The notes: a model not told the origin generated them from the letters alone. A stretch of DNA of 64,000 nt from JBHHUI01 sp965248775 (GCA_965248775.1 OZ252150.1:248001-312000); one strand, 5' to 3'. Counted from the stretch's first letter, positions 33,950-43,106 are shown. A program made the numbers and translations.

Positions 33950-36516
33950 TGAAACTCATCCTTACGCACGATCACGCCGACTTCGATGCAGTCGCCGCAC
34001 TTGTAGCCGCTCAAAAGTTATACCCCGGCGCAATATCGGTTCTTCCACGGCTCATCAACCGAAATGTTCGTTCTTTTCTCACGCTTCATGAGGCACAGTT
34101 GCCGCTTTTTCACGCAGAGGATTTGAAACGTCAGCGCGTGCGAGATATTGTGATCGTAGATACGAGGCATGCTGCTGCAGCCAAAGGCGTTTCTACAAAA
34201 GCGATAGCCCATATCATTGATCACCACGCTTCGGATACGTCGCTGCCGGAGGGCTGGACGCAGACCATTGAACCAGTCGGCGCAACAACGACAATACTGG
34301 TCGAGATGTTGAGCGAACGTGAGGTTGCTTTGAATGCGATAGAGGCAACATTACTACTGCTCGGAATTTATGAGGATACCGGTAACCTTACCTACGTCCC
34401 CACCTCTGTTCGAGATGTGAAAGCAGCTGCCTGGTTGTTAGAGCAGGGCGCGCGGCTTGATTCAGTGCATCAGTTTTTATCGCAAGCGCTGAGCACCGAA
34501 CAGCAGGAACTCTACGGTGAATTGCTATCCCAAGTTGAGATGGTTTCCATTCACGAGCACACTATCGCAATCGCAGCGGGAGAATTGTCCGCCGGAAATA
34601 TGGAACTTTCGTCCATCGCACATCGCTTGCGGGATGTGATCGATCCAGCAGCGCTGATCATGCTCGTGCAGGTCGGCAAAGATGTGCAACTTGTGGCGCG
34701 AGCGAACTCGTCCTTCGTTAATGTCGGCGAACTCGCGGATCGATTGGGGGGAGGTGGTCATGCGCGAGCGGCCGCCGGCCTGGTCGTAGATTCCACGCTC
34801 GCGCAAGTGCGAGCACTTGTCCTGGAGATGCTTCCAGACTTCATTCAGCCTGACATAACTGTGGGACAGATCATGTCTCATAGCGTGCATGCGCTATCCG
34901 TCAGCTTGCCAGTGCAGGAAGCAGCTCTCCAATTGCAAAAGCATGGTCATGAAGGCTATCCGGTGGTAGACGAAGGGCAAGTGGTGGGGCTGCTCACTCG
35001 GCGGGCTGTAGATCGGGCGCTTGTGCACAACATCAGAGATGCTCCAATCGCAGACGTTATGGAAGCGGGGGTAGTTACGGTGAGTCCGAATGATTCACTT
35101 GAACTGCTCCATCGTCGCATGATCGATCATGGTTGGGGACAGGTGCCCGTCGTGGTAGCGGGCAACATCGTGGGGATTGTCACGCGCACAGACCTGATTA
35201 AGCATACTGCCGAAAAGGGGCGCGACGGGCAGCGTAATGTGGCTGAACTATTACAGGCCGCACTGCCCGCATCGCATTTGGCGCTGCTCCAAGCAATCAG
35301 CGCTGCGGCTGCTGCAGAAGAAAATCCCCTCTATATTGTGGGCGGTTTTGTTCGCGATTTAATGCTGGGGGTGCCCAGTCAGGATTTTGACCTGGTAGTA
35401 GAAGGTGACGCCATTGCCGTGGCCCGCCAGATACAGCGGGCGCATGGGGGCCGAGTCACGAGCCATGCCCGTTTTGGTACTGCCAAATGGCACCTGCCAG
35501 ATGATTTGGTCGCAAGTTCTGGCTTGGAAACGCTCGATCTGGCTTCTGCCCGCACGGAGTTTTATAGCGCGCCGTCCGCCTTGCCGGAAGTGGAACGCGG
35601 CAGTATTAAACTGGACTTACATCGCCGCGACTTCACGATCAATACCCTCGCGATCTCTCTGCAACCGAATCATTTCGGACTGCTCCTCAACTATTGGGGT
35701 GGATTGCAAGACCTGGAACGACGGCTAGTGCGCGTACTACACTCGCTAAGTTTCGTAGATGATGCAACCCGCATATTGCGCGCCGTCCGTTTGGAGCAGC
35801 GTTTGGGCTTTCAGATCGGTGTCCGCACAGAACAACTTATTACTCGCGCGCTCCCCTTTCTCGAGCGCGTGAGTGGAGACCGAATTCGGCGGGAGATTGA
35901 AGCCATCTTTGATGAACAGGAGCCAGAGCGAGGATTGGGCCGTCTCAACTCGCTGGGAATATTAGGGGCAATTCACCCAGCGCTCGCTTTGCGAGGCCGG
36001 AACTGGCTCGCAGAACACTTTTCTTCGGCCCGTGAAGTCTGTGCCACTGATATAACACTCACGCGTGCACTCCTCTATTTCGGCTTGTGGTTATATCGCC
36101 TTGACTCGGAAGAGACCAGGGCCGTATCCCGTCGCCTGCGGGTGAAAGCTCGGACATTGCACGTCCTACAACAGGTACTCAAGCTACGTGAGCAGGAAGC
36201 TGAATTTGCTGCATTAGAGGCCCCAAGCCAGATATCCACTGCGCTAGATGGATTCACGGACTCAGCACTGGTGATTTTTGCTCTTGGAACGCAGGATGTC
36301 CGTGTTTACGATTATGTATGGCACTACCGCGCAGAGTGGTCAAATATCCGCCCAAAAACGACCGGCAATGATTTGAAAGAACGCGGCTTGCAATCAGGAC
36401 CGGATTATGGCCGTATTCTGACCCGTTTACGTAGTGCTTGGCTTGATGGTGAAGTTACATCGGCCGCTGAGGAAGTGGCGTTTCTGGAAACGATCCTGTC
36501 GGTTCCTGGGAATTAA
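33949..36516 (+). CDS. DHH/DHHA1-CBS-CBS-tRNA nucleotidyltransferase fusion
   Basis: About 855 residues in four parts. A DHH phosphoesterase (1-150; ILTHDHADFDAVAAL, IVDTRHAA, IIDHHASD) and DHHA1 (230-295, LGGGGHARAAAGLVV) resemble nanoRNase/RecJ-like phosphodiesterases. Two CBS domains follow (about 305-425; VGQIMSHSVHAL, IADVMEAGVVTV), which usually bind adenosyl nucleotides. The C-terminal half is a class II CCA/poly(A)-type nucleotidyltransferase: LYIVGGFVRDLMLGVPSQDFDLVVEGD has the GG and DxD motifs, then RRDFTINTLAISL and FVDDATRILRAVRLEQRLGF. It is likely to add or repair tRNA 3' ends. The ATG at 33949 overlaps the upstream stop; upstream in-frame codons are an extension. Confidence 0.9.
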   Translation: MKLILTHDHADFDAVAALVAAQKLYPGAISVLPRLINRNVRSFLTLHEAQLPLFHAEDLKRQRVRDIVIVDTRHAAAAKGVSTKAIAHIIDHHASDTSLPEGWTQTIEPVGATTTILVEMLSEREVALNAIEATLLLLGIYEDTGNLTYVPTSVRDVKAAAWLLEQGARLDSVHQFLSQALSTEQQELYGELLSQVEMVSIHEHTIAIAAGELSAGNMELSSIAHRLRDVIDPAALIMLVQVGKDVQLVARANSSFVNVGELADRLGGGGHARAAAGLVVDSTLAQVRALVLEMLPDFIQPDITVGQIMSHSVHALSVSLPVQEAALQLQKHGHEGYPVVDEGQVVGLLTRRAVDRALVHNIRDAPIADVMEAGVVTVSPNDSLELLHRRMIDHGWGQVPVVVAGNIVGIVTRTDLIKHTAEKGRDGQRNVAELLQAALPASHLALLQAISAAAAAEENPLYIVGGFVRDLMLGVPSQDFDLVVEGDAIAVARQIQRAHGGRVTSHARFGTAKWHLPDDLVASSGLETLDLASARTEFYSAPSALPEVERGSIKLDLHRRDFTINTLAISLQPNHFGLLLNYWGGLQDLERRLVRVLHSLSFVDDATRILRAVRLEQRLGFQIGVRTEQLITRALPFLERVSGDRIRREIEAIFDEQEPERGLGRLNSLGILGAIHPALALRGRNWLAEHFSSAREVCATDITLTRALLYFGLWLYRLDSEETRAVSRRLRVKARTLHVLQQVLKLREQEAEFAALEAPSQISTALDGFTDSALVIFALGTQDVRVYDYVWHYRAEWSNIRPKTTGNDLKERGLQSGPDYGRILTRLRSAWLDGEVTSAAEEVAFLETILSVPGN

Positions 36517-36542
36517 ACTTGCGCGATTACGTGCGTTTAATT
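36511..36542. terminator. Weak bidirectional hairpin between convergent genes
   Basis: AATTAAAC (36511-36518) and GTTTAATT (36535-36542) form a stem extended by GCGC/GTGC across a small bulge. It overlaps the stop of the nucleotidyltransferase gene and precedes the end of the crp-type gene. The A/T-rich stem makes termination plausible in both directions. Confidence 0.4.
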
Positions 36543-36549
36543 CTCAGGA

Positions 36550-37221
36550 TCATGTTTCCGCCATGTGCGAGAGTGCCTCGCGGTTATGGATTTCAATCTT
36601 TTTGCGACCAATTGCGATCCACCCCTGATTCTTAAACTCGTTCAGTGTTTGCGTCGTCGTCTCGCGATAGGTGCCGAGCATTTCGCCCAGGTCCTGGTGC
36701 GTGTAGCCAGTCACACGGCTTACGCCCTGGTCTTTGGAGAGACGCAGGAGTAGCATCGCCAAGCGCGAAGGGATGCTCTTAAAAGCGACTTCATCTAAAC
36801 GGGTCTCAGCCTCGCGCAACCGCTGCCCCATGGCCTCGATAAAGCGTAGTGCGACTTTGGGCTTAGTGCGGAACAAGCGCTCCATGTCGGTGCGGCTCAT
36901 CACACAAATCACGCAATCATCAACAGCTTGCGCGTATGTATTGTGCATGCCGCTTCCTATGAGGGACATTTCCCCCAAAATAGTACCTTGTTCCAGTGTG
37001 CTCACGACGATCTTCTTGCCGTCCGGCGTCATGCGGTAGAGTTGGACGCGCCCGGTTTTTAGCATGAAAAGTACTTCACCGCTGTCTTCCGGCATATAGA
37101 AGATGCGACCTGGTTCACATGTCGTCATCGTCGTTGTTCGGTCCAATTCCAGTTTTTCTTCCGGCGATAAGTCCTGGAAGATTTCAATCATCGAAATGTA
37201 CGCGAGTTTTTCGTTCTGCAT
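36550..37221 (-). CDS. Crp/Fnr-family transcription regulator
   Basis: A 223-residue regulator: an N-terminal cyclic-nucleotide-binding-like beta-roll (about 10-130; GRIFYMPEDSGEVLFMLKTGRVQLYR, LEQGTILGEMSLIG) and a C-terminal winged helix (about 145-215; YTHQDLGEMLGTYRETTTQTL as recognition region). No Fnr-type N-terminal cysteine cluster is seen, so it is not an Fnr oxygen sensor. The Arg/Ser pocket for cAMP is not obvious, and the effector is unknown. It is transcribed alone, convergent with the fusion nucleotidyltransferase. Confidence 0.9.
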   Translation of the reverse strand: MQNEKLAYISMIEIFQDLSPEEKLELDRTTTMTTCEPGRIFYMPEDSGEVLFMLKTGRVQLYRMTPDGKKIVVSTLEQGTILGEMSLIGSGMHNTYAQAVDDCVICVMSRTDMERLFRTKPKVALRFIEAMGQRLREAETRLDEVAFKSIPSRLAMLLLRLSKDQGVSRVTGYTHQDLGEMLGTYRETTTQTLNEFKNQGWIAIGRKKIEIHNREALSHMAET

Positions 37222-37361
37222 ATCCCAGCCTCATTCGTGGATGCTTATCCAAGATCGATTCTAGCATAGAGACGTCAACCGAAAACTTAGCGAAGAATGA
37301 AAAATGCCCGGACAGGACGAGCACTCATCCCAGCTAGAATTCTGATTTTGGAAGAGTTGAA

Positions 37362-37655
37362 TTAATCTTGTGCGACGGTATTCTTCTTGTGGATAGATTG
37401 CGCCGCCCGTAATTGATCGCGGATCTCCTGTGGGTCAGGATTTCCGAGCGAGACAGTTTCGCCATCAAGGACATATGTGGGTGTGGCAAATATTTCCGCA
37501 CGCCGCCGTTTGCTAGCTTTGTGCAATTCGATTAGTTCGATGACAACAGAGGGAAACTCATTGCGTAGTTCCTCGGCCAATTCCAGCGCATCTTTGCAGC
37601 CGAAGCAATTTTCGGTGACATAGATTTCCAGGCAGACGGGAGGCTGTTTGCTCAT
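37362..37655 (-). CDS. Small thioredoxin-fold protein (CFGC)
   Basis: A 97-residue protein with a thioredoxin-like fold: EIYVTENCFGCKDALELAEE carries a CxxC redox motif (Cys-Phe-Gly-Cys) and TPTYVLDGETVSLGNPD the cis-proline (ATPTYV) and following strand. Such mini-thioredoxins shuttle electrons or reduce metal-site cysteines. It lies divergent from the csoR copper operon, 317 bp away, so a role in copper stress is possible but only by position. Confidence 0.75.
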   Translation of the reverse strand: MSKQPPVCLEIYVTENCFGCKDALELAEELRNEFPSVVIELIELHKASKRRRAEIFATPTYVLDGETVSLGNPDPQEIRDQLRAAQSIHKKNTVAQD

Positions 37656-37906
37656 GCGGCGATCATCCTAGCATGGGCTAGCATTGTCGTAGGTAAACTC
37701 CGTTACAGGATCTAATCGGGGGCCATATCAATATAGCTGCAGTCGGTCATTTCTAGCGGGCAGTAATACCGCCAGCCACAGAGGAGGGGTGTGCACGCGG
37801 CTAGCACTTCATCGATTTCAGAAACTTCATAACGACACTACTTCATAAATTCGCGCAGCCTACCCCAATCAACCGCGCAAGGCAATATTTCTGTGATATT
37901 TGACAC
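37656..37906. other. Non-coding region upstream of csoR
   Basis: No gene recognised. It separates the divergent thioredoxin-fold gene from the csoR promoter and appears to be ordinary, A/T-mixed spacer without clear repeats. Confidence 0.4.
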
Positions 37907-37934
37907 TTGACGAACAAGTGGTCTGAGATACAAT
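37907..37934 (+). promoter_or_regulatory. Promoter of the csoR-copZ-copA operon
   Basis: TTGACG (37907-37912) and TACAAT (37929-37934) spaced by 16 bp. Each box matches the sigma-70 consensus at five of six positions. A start near 37941 would place the first transcribed bases in the C-run of the operator. Confidence 0.65.
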
Positions 37935-37936
37935 TA

Positions 37937-37972
37937 TTGACCCCCCCCTTGGGGGGGTATTTGGGGGGTCAA
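37937..37972 (+). promoter_or_regulatory. Putative CsoR operator overlapping the start region
   Basis: TTGACCCCCC (37937-37946) and GGGGGGTCAA (37963-37972) form a perfect 10 bp inverted repeat, and inside it C8-TT-G7 (37941-37957) is a second palindrome. CsoR-type repressors bind G/C-run pseudo-palindromes, so apo-CsoR should sit just downstream of the -10 box. The last GGGGGG is the only purine-rich ribosome-binding candidate before the csoR ATG (37973), so operator and ribosome-binding site coincide. Confidence 0.7.
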
Positions 37973-38290
37973 ATGGAAACTGAAACAAAGGATGCAGCAG
38001 TTCACCGGCTCCGAAGCATCGCTGGACACGTCAAGAGCATCGAGCGCATGGTCTCTGAAGACGAATATTGCATCGATGTCATCAAGCAAATGCAGGCTGT
38101 TCAAGCAGCCCTTTCCAAGGTCAGCTCTCTCGTACTGGATGGGCACCTGCATTCCTGTGTGACCACGGCAATCCGGGGCAAAGATCCGGACGAACGCGAG
38201 CAAGTTCTTTCGGAAATCATGGATGTCTATCGTACTTCCACACATTCACCATTCATCCACATACAATTCTATTTAGGAGAAAATCAATGA
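37973..38290 (+). CDS. csoR: Copper-sensing repressor CsoR
   Basis: A 105-residue all-helical repressor released from DNA by Cu(I). The three copper ligands of the family are present: Cys in DEYCIDVIKQ, then His and Cys in DGHLHSCV (His four residues before Cys). RLRSIAGHVKSIERMV is the usual first helix. ATG 37973 was chosen because it follows the operator and gives the normal length; codons upstream to 37907 would include the -35 box. The stop overlaps the next gene by ATGA. Confidence 0.92.
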   Translation: METETKDAAVHRLRSIAGHVKSIERMVSEDEYCIDVIKQMQAVQAALSKVSSLVLDGHLHSCVTTAIRGKDPDEREQVLSEIMDVYRTSTHSPFIHIQFYLGENQ

Positions 38291-38505
38291 CAACTCTCAC
38301 CTATAACATTCCAGCCGTACACTGCGACCATTGCCAGATGACGATCGAACGCGAAATGACAGAGATGGAAGGCGTAAATTCAGTTCAGGTCGATATTGAG
38401 GGGCGGCAGGCCGTCATAGAATTTGCACCACCTGCGACTGATTCCGCCATTAAATCTCTCTTGGGTGATATCGGATATCCTCCCGAGCAACTCATCTCAC
38501 TTTAG
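38287..38505 (+). CDS. copZ: Copper chaperone CopZ-like HMA protein
   Basis: A 72-residue heavy-metal-associated domain with the metal site CDHC in NIPAVHCDHCQMTIEREM, and the DIGYPPEQL ending typical of Atx1/CopZ folds. It would bind Cu(I) and hand it to the ATPase. The start overlaps the csoR stop (ATGA at 38287-38290). The loop contains the unusual His-Cys-Asp-His-Cys, instead of the more common MxCxxC. Confidence 0.9.
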   Translation: MTTLTYNIPAVHCDHCQMTIEREMTEMEGVNSVQVDIEGRQAVIEFAPPATDSAIKSLLGDIGYPPEQLISL

Positions 38506-38536
38506 ATTTTTCCTGCCTGGAGGCACGAATTTCTTC

Positions 38537-41011
38537 ATGGCTACAGCCAACCAGCAACTTACGCTGCCTATTACCGGGATGACCTGTGCGAATTGCGCGT
38601 CCACAATCGAGCGCAACCTGAATAAGTTATCCGGAGTGAACAATGCCACAATCAATCTGGCGAATGAGCGCGCTACGATTGCATATGATGGTAGTCTGGT
38701 CGGTCGCGATCAAATCATCGAAAGAATCCGTTATGTTGGTTATGACATTGCGACCGCCCAGGCCGAATTCCCTATCCGAGGGTTGTCGGATGACAACGAC
38801 GCGCGTGCTTTGGAACGTGCCCTCGTTGCGATGGATGGAGTACTTGCAGGTGATGTGAATTTCGCCACAGAGCGGGCTGTCTTGGCGTATGTGCCTACAC
38901 TCGTGACGCAGGGGGAATTGCGCCGTGCAGTTCGTTCGGCCGGGTTCGAGGCGATTGAAGTGGCGGGCGATTTACATGACGTGGAACAGGAGGCACGCGA
39001 GCGTGAGATTGCAAAGCAAAAGCGTCTCCTAACCATTGGTGCACTCTTCGCAATTCCGACTTTCTTAATCTCCATGGCACGTGACTTCGCATTACTGCCG
39101 ACCAGTATTGGGGAAGCCGTCTGGTTTCCTTGGTTGCTCGGCATTCTGGCGACTCCCGTACAGTTCTATGTAGGCCGTCAATATTACGAAGGTGCATTCA
39201 AGGCACTGCGCAATCGTTCCGCCAATATGGATGTGCTCATCGCGATGGGTTCGAGCGGTGCCTATTTTTACAGTGTCGTTGTTCTAATCGCGCCGATCCT
39301 CGGTTGGCAAGGTATTGGAGGCCATGTTTATTTCGAGACGGCGGCGATGATCATCACGCTTATCTTAGTCGGCAAATATCTGGAGGTGCGCGCGAAAGGC
39401 CGTACCTCGGATGCCATTAAGAAATTGCTCGGACTTCAGGCTCGTACCGCCCGTGTCGTTCGCGCGGGAGTGGAAAGCGATATTCCGTTAGATGATGTCG
39501 TTGTGGGCGATGTGCTCGTCGTTCGCCCAGGAGAAAAGATTGCAGTCGATGGAGTCGTACTGAAAGGTACGTCTACAATCGATGAATCCATGCTCACCGG
39601 CGAGCCGTTGCCGGTTGAAAAACGCACTGGTGACAATGTGACTGGAGCGACGATGAATCGCTCCGGCAGTTTCAAGTTCGAAGCAACGCGCGTGGGCAAA
39701 GATACAGCTCTGGCTCAGATTATTCGGCTAGTAGAAGAAGCGCAGAGCAGCAAAGCACCCATCCAGGCGCTCGCCGACCGTGTCTCGGCGGTCTTTGTTC
39801 CTGCGGTGCTGATAATTGCGCTGCTGACCTTCGCTAGCTGGTACTTGTTCGCACAGGCGGATCTGAATCGTGCCATTGTCAATACTGTAGCTGTGCTCGT
39901 TATTGCTTGCCCTTGTGCGCTCGGACTCGCGACGCCAACCGCCATAATGGTCGGCTCGGGCCGCGGTGCTGAACATGGCATCCTATTCCGCAACAGCAGT
40001 GCATTGCAACAGGCCGGCGCAGTGGGTACGCTGGTTCTCGACAAGACTGGCACAATTACAGCAGGACGTCCAACTGTCACGGATGTGATTTTGAGCGAAT
40101 CTAAGTCCGCGGTCGAGTTGGATGAGACAGAGCTATTGCGCCTGATTGCTTCCGCCGAAAGGGGCAGCGAGCATCCACTGGGGGAAGCAATTGTAGGGGC
40201 AGCTGTTGCGCAGGATTTACATTTAAGCGATCCAGACGGATTTAAATCACTGGCCGGGAGGGGCATCTCAGCCGAGGTGGATGGCCATTCTGTCCTGATT
40301 GGCAATAAAATATTAATGGCAGCGCACGATATTTCTTTGGACGGTTTGGCCCCCGTTGTCGACAAAATACAGGGGGAAGCTAAAACCGCCATGCTGGCAG
40401 CATTGGATGGTGAAGTCGCTGGCGTCATTGGGGTTGCCGATGTTATCAAACCGGGCTCGCGCGAAGCCATTGCGGAGTTGCGTGCATCCGGTTTAGAAGT
40501 GGTCATGCTCACCGGAGATAACCAGCAGACAGCCGAGGCCATTGCGGCGCAGGCGGGAATCGAGCCAGGTCCAACCAACGTTCTGGCAGAAGTTTTACCA
40601 GGAGATAAGGTGCGAGCAATCAAAGAATTACAGAGTGCTACGAAGAATGAGAAAAAGCCGGGTTCCTTGGTCGCAATGGTTGGCGACGGCATCAATGACG
40701 CGCCCGCGTTGGCACAAGCGGATGTTGGCATGGCACTCGGTACAGGGACAGATGTGGCAATCGAGGCCGCTGACGTAACTCTGATGAGTGGCGATCTGCG
40801 CGCCGTCCCGCGCGCGATGCACCTCTCGCGCGCGACGATGCGCACTATCCGCCAGAATTTATTCTGGGCGTTTATTTACAATATCGTTCTCATACCAGTT
40901 GCGGCGTTGGGCGGATTGAATCCGGTTTTGGCCGCTGCAGCGATGGCGTTCAGTTCAATTTTTGTCGTTTCCAACAGTCTGCGCTTGCGTCGTTATCAGG
41001 TAGCAAATTGA
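38537..41011 (+). CDS. copA: Copper-exporting P1B-type ATPase
   Basis: An 824-residue Cu(I) P-type ATPase. The first HMA domain (about 9-72) has the metal site GMTCANCAST. A second HMA-like domain (about 78-140) has lost its cysteines: the loop reads RGLSDDNDARALE. Then come eight membrane helices, the TGEPLPVEK actuator loop, the translocation motif CPCALGLATPTA, phosphorylation site DKTGTITAGRP, the HP motif (EHPLGEAI) and TGDNQQTAEAIA / VGDGINDAPAL hinges. TM7/TM8 residues (YN and AMAFSSIFVVSNSLRL) fit Cu(I). It is the last gene of the csoR operon. The ribosome site is weak (GGAGG about 15 nt upstream). Confidence 0.94.
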   Translation: MATANQQLTLPITGMTCANCASTIERNLNKLSGVNNATINLANERATIAYDGSLVGRDQIIERIRYVGYDIATAQAEFPIRGLSDDNDARALERALVAMDGVLAGDVNFATERAVLAYVPTLVTQGELRRAVRSAGFEAIEVAGDLHDVEQEAREREIAKQKRLLTIGALFAIPTFLISMARDFALLPTSIGEAVWFPWLLGILATPVQFYVGRQYYEGAFKALRNRSANMDVLIAMGSSGAYFYSVVVLIAPILGWQGIGGHVYFETAAMIITLILVGKYLEVRAKGRTSDAIKKLLGLQARTARVVRAGVESDIPLDDVVVGDVLVVRPGEKIAVDGVVLKGTSTIDESMLTGEPLPVEKRTGDNVTGATMNRSGSFKFEATRVGKDTALAQIIRLVEEAQSSKAPIQALADRVSAVFVPAVLIIALLTFASWYLFAQADLNRAIVNTVAVLVIACPCALGLATPTAIMVGSGRGAEHGILFRNSSALQQAGAVGTLVLDKTGTITAGRPTVTDVILSESKSAVELDETELLRLIASAERGSEHPLGEAIVGAAVAQDLHLSDPDGFKSLAGRGISAEVDGHSVLIGNKILMAAHDISLDGLAPVVDKIQGEAKTAMLAALDGEVAGVIGVADVIKPGSREAIAELRASGLEVVMLTGDNQQTAEAIAAQAGIEPGPTNVLAEVLPGDKVRAIKELQSATKNEKKPGSLVAMVGDGINDAPALAQADVGMALGTGTDVAIEAADVTLMSGDLRAVPRAMHLSRATMRTIRQNLFWAFIYNIVLIPVAALGGLNPVLAAAAMAFSSIFVVSNSLRLRRYQVAN

Positions 41012-41146
41012 CAAACATTAATTGTGAATAAATAAACGGGGGTAGCGTAACCGCATTGCTTGCAATCAGGCGCGCCCTTAGGTAATATACTATTCTTCGC
41101 GCTTACGCTGCGCCAAAAACTTCAAATTTTAGGGGGGAAGGCGTCT

Positions 41147-42199
41147 ATGCGACGTAAGTTCACACGCCGTGAATTCCTCAAACTAAGTTCAATTTCCTTC
41201 ACCGGCCTGGCGGTAGCTCCACGGCTGCCTCTCAAGCCGCTCCCACCCGAAAATGGCCCCGGTTCGGTTGAACGTTATGGGCGCGTAACCGGGAGTGCTT
41301 TACAGCGCATGACCCGTCCGGGGGCCCATGGGAAACGGGTGGACTATGTCTACAAAGACGATGTCTTCCCGATCTATCAGGAAGTGATTGGCGATGGCTG
41401 GTTTCCGCACAACCATCTCTGGTACGAAATCCCGGGCGGCTATGTATATTCCTCGTGGGTGCAACCGGTTGAAAATATAGAGAATGTACCCCTTGCAGCG
41501 TCGCCGAAGTTCGGACAGTTCGGTGAAATTTCAGTACCTTACGCGGATGCCCGTACTGAGCCGGATCCAGAGGCGCCGAGTTCTTATCGAGTATATTACT
41601 CGGCGACTTTCAACATCGATGAAATCGTGACCGCTGCGGATGGGAGTCTGTGGTATCACATCGATGACGAAAATGGCAAGATACTCTGGATACCAGCCGA
41701 ATCATTCCGACCGATTCAGCCTGAAGAGATTTCGCCGATCTCCCCAGATGTGGATGACAAGTCCATTGAAGTAGACCTGACCTACCAGACGCTCTCTGCT
41801 TTCGAGAATGGCGCGGAGGTATTTCGCACAACCATCTCCTCGGGCACGTCCTTCTTCGGCAGCGCGGATGAAGGACTGCCGCGCCTGACACCGCTCGGTT
41901 CAAGGCCGATCTGGAGCAAACGGATCTCCCGTCATATGGAAGGCGGCACATTGGAACAGGGCTGGGACCTGCCGGGGGTGGGCTGGGTCTCGTATTTCAC
42001 ATCCAACGGCGCTGCCATTCATTCGACGTACTGGCATAACGACTACGGTCGGCCACGCTCGGCCGGTTGCCTCAACTGTCGACCGGAAGCTGCTCGCTGG
42101 ATTTTCCGCTGGACCATGCCGGTGGTGGACTATGTTCCCGGCAACATCACAGTGAAATGGCCCGGCGGCACCCGCATAAATATTTCCGAAACCGTATAA
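41147..42199 (+). CDS. Tat-exported L,D-transpeptidase
   Basis: A 350-residue exported protein. The N-terminus RRKFTRREFLKLSSISFTGLA is a twin-arginine-type signal (RREFLK). The C-terminal YkuD domain (about 215-345) carries the catalytic motif HSTYWHNDYGRPRSAGCLNC, with His and the nucleophilic Cys in SAGCLN. These enzymes cross-link peptidoglycan with 3-3 bonds or attach proteins to it. An SH3-like middle region (EISVPYADARTEPDPEA, YHIDDENGKILWIPAE) may bind the wall. GGGGGAAGG precedes the ATG. A Tat route is unusual for this family and suggests export in folded form. Confidence 0.88.
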   Translation: MRRKFTRREFLKLSSISFTGLAVAPRLPLKPLPPENGPGSVERYGRVTGSALQRMTRPGAHGKRVDYVYKDDVFPIYQEVIGDGWFPHNHLWYEIPGGYVYSSWVQPVENIENVPLAASPKFGQFGEISVPYADARTEPDPEAPSSYRVYYSATFNIDEIVTAADGSLWYHIDDENGKILWIPAESFRPIQPEEISPISPDVDDKSIEVDLTYQTLSAFENGAEVFRTTISSGTSFFGSADEGLPRLTPLGSRPIWSKRISRHMEGGTLEQGWDLPGVGWVSYFTSNGAAIHSTYWHNDYGRPRSAGCLNCRPEAARWIFRWTMPVVDYVPGNITVKWPGGTRINISETV

Positions 42200-42311
42200 T
42201 CCGAAACCTTATTATAATTAGCGCTTGATGAGAGCGTGTAAGTATTGGTAGCGTGCATACGTCGAAAGGTTAGGGGAAATCGTATTCTAACTGGAGACGG
42301 GGAATTTTTAT

Positions 42312-43106
42312 ATGAATGCTGCTGATGTTTCGTTCGGCCTCGCTGTTTTAGCCGGTGCGGCCTCTTTCCTTTCACCCTGTGTTCTCGCACTTGTTCCTGC
42401 GTATATAGGTTATCTTGGCGGCCGTGCGGTAACCACCGGCGGGGTGCAGTTCCAGGTCGGACGGGCCAATACATTCCTGCACGGAGTGGCATTCGTGCTT
42501 GGATTCAGTGCCGTTTTCATTGCACTGGGAGCCGCAGCGAGTGCCATTGGGGCGCTGCTCTTCGATATGCGGGATGTCATCACGCGCATCGGCGGAATTG
42601 TAATAATTGTTTTTGGTCTGCACACCATGGGCGTGATCACGCTGAAGTGGCTGGACTACGACACCCGCAAACAGTTCAATGCCCGGCAGAGCGGGCTGAA
42701 TTACGGCTCGTCGGCGCTCATGGGCGTGTTTTTCTCCGCCGGTTGGGCACCGTGTGTAGGTCCTGTTCTGGGCGCGGTACTCACGCTGGCGCTTACCCAG
42801 GCTGGTGTCGGACAAGGTGTTGTTCTGCTGAGCGGCTACTCGCTCGGTCTGGCAATCCCCTTCCTGATTGCTGCCGTTGCCATCGGACAAGTATCTTTGC
42901 TTATCCGGCGTCTCGGCAAGTGGATGCGCTATTTTCAGATTGCCAATGGCGTGCTACTAATAGTGATTGGCCTGCTTCTCTTCAGCGGCGCGATGAGCGT
43001 GTTCAATATACAGTTTGCTTCAAACGAGAGTTTGCTTGTGCTCCAAGAATCCATCGATACTAACCTTGTGGCGTTCTGGAACTCGCTTAGAGGGCGTGCT
43101 GGCTAA
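42312..43106 (+). CDS. CcdA-type cytochrome c biogenesis protein
   Basis: A 264-residue six-helix membrane protein that carries reducing power from cytoplasmic thioredoxin across the membrane. The conserved cysteines lie in SFLSPCVLALVPAYIGYLGG and GWAPCVGPVLGAVLTLAL, a duplicated reductant channel as in CcdA/DsbD. Hydrophobic helices alternate through the sequence. It starts 112 bp after the L,D-transpeptidase gene with GGAGACGGGG upstream, and is followed by a TlpA-like partner 24 bp later, the classic CcdA-TlpA pairing for haem attachment to cytochrome c. Confidence 0.92.
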   Translation: MNAADVSFGLAVLAGAASFLSPCVLALVPAYIGYLGGRAVTTGGVQFQVGRANTFLHGVAFVLGFSAVFIALGAAASAIGALLFDMRDVITRIGGIVIIVFGLHTMGVITLKWLDYDTRKQFNARQSGLNYGSSALMGVFFSAGWAPCVGPVLGAVLTLALTQAGVGQGVVLLSGYSLGLAIPFLIAAVAIGQVSLLIRRLGKWMRYFQIANGVLLIVIGLLLFSGAMSVFNIQFASNESLLVLQESIDTNLVAFWNSLRGRAG

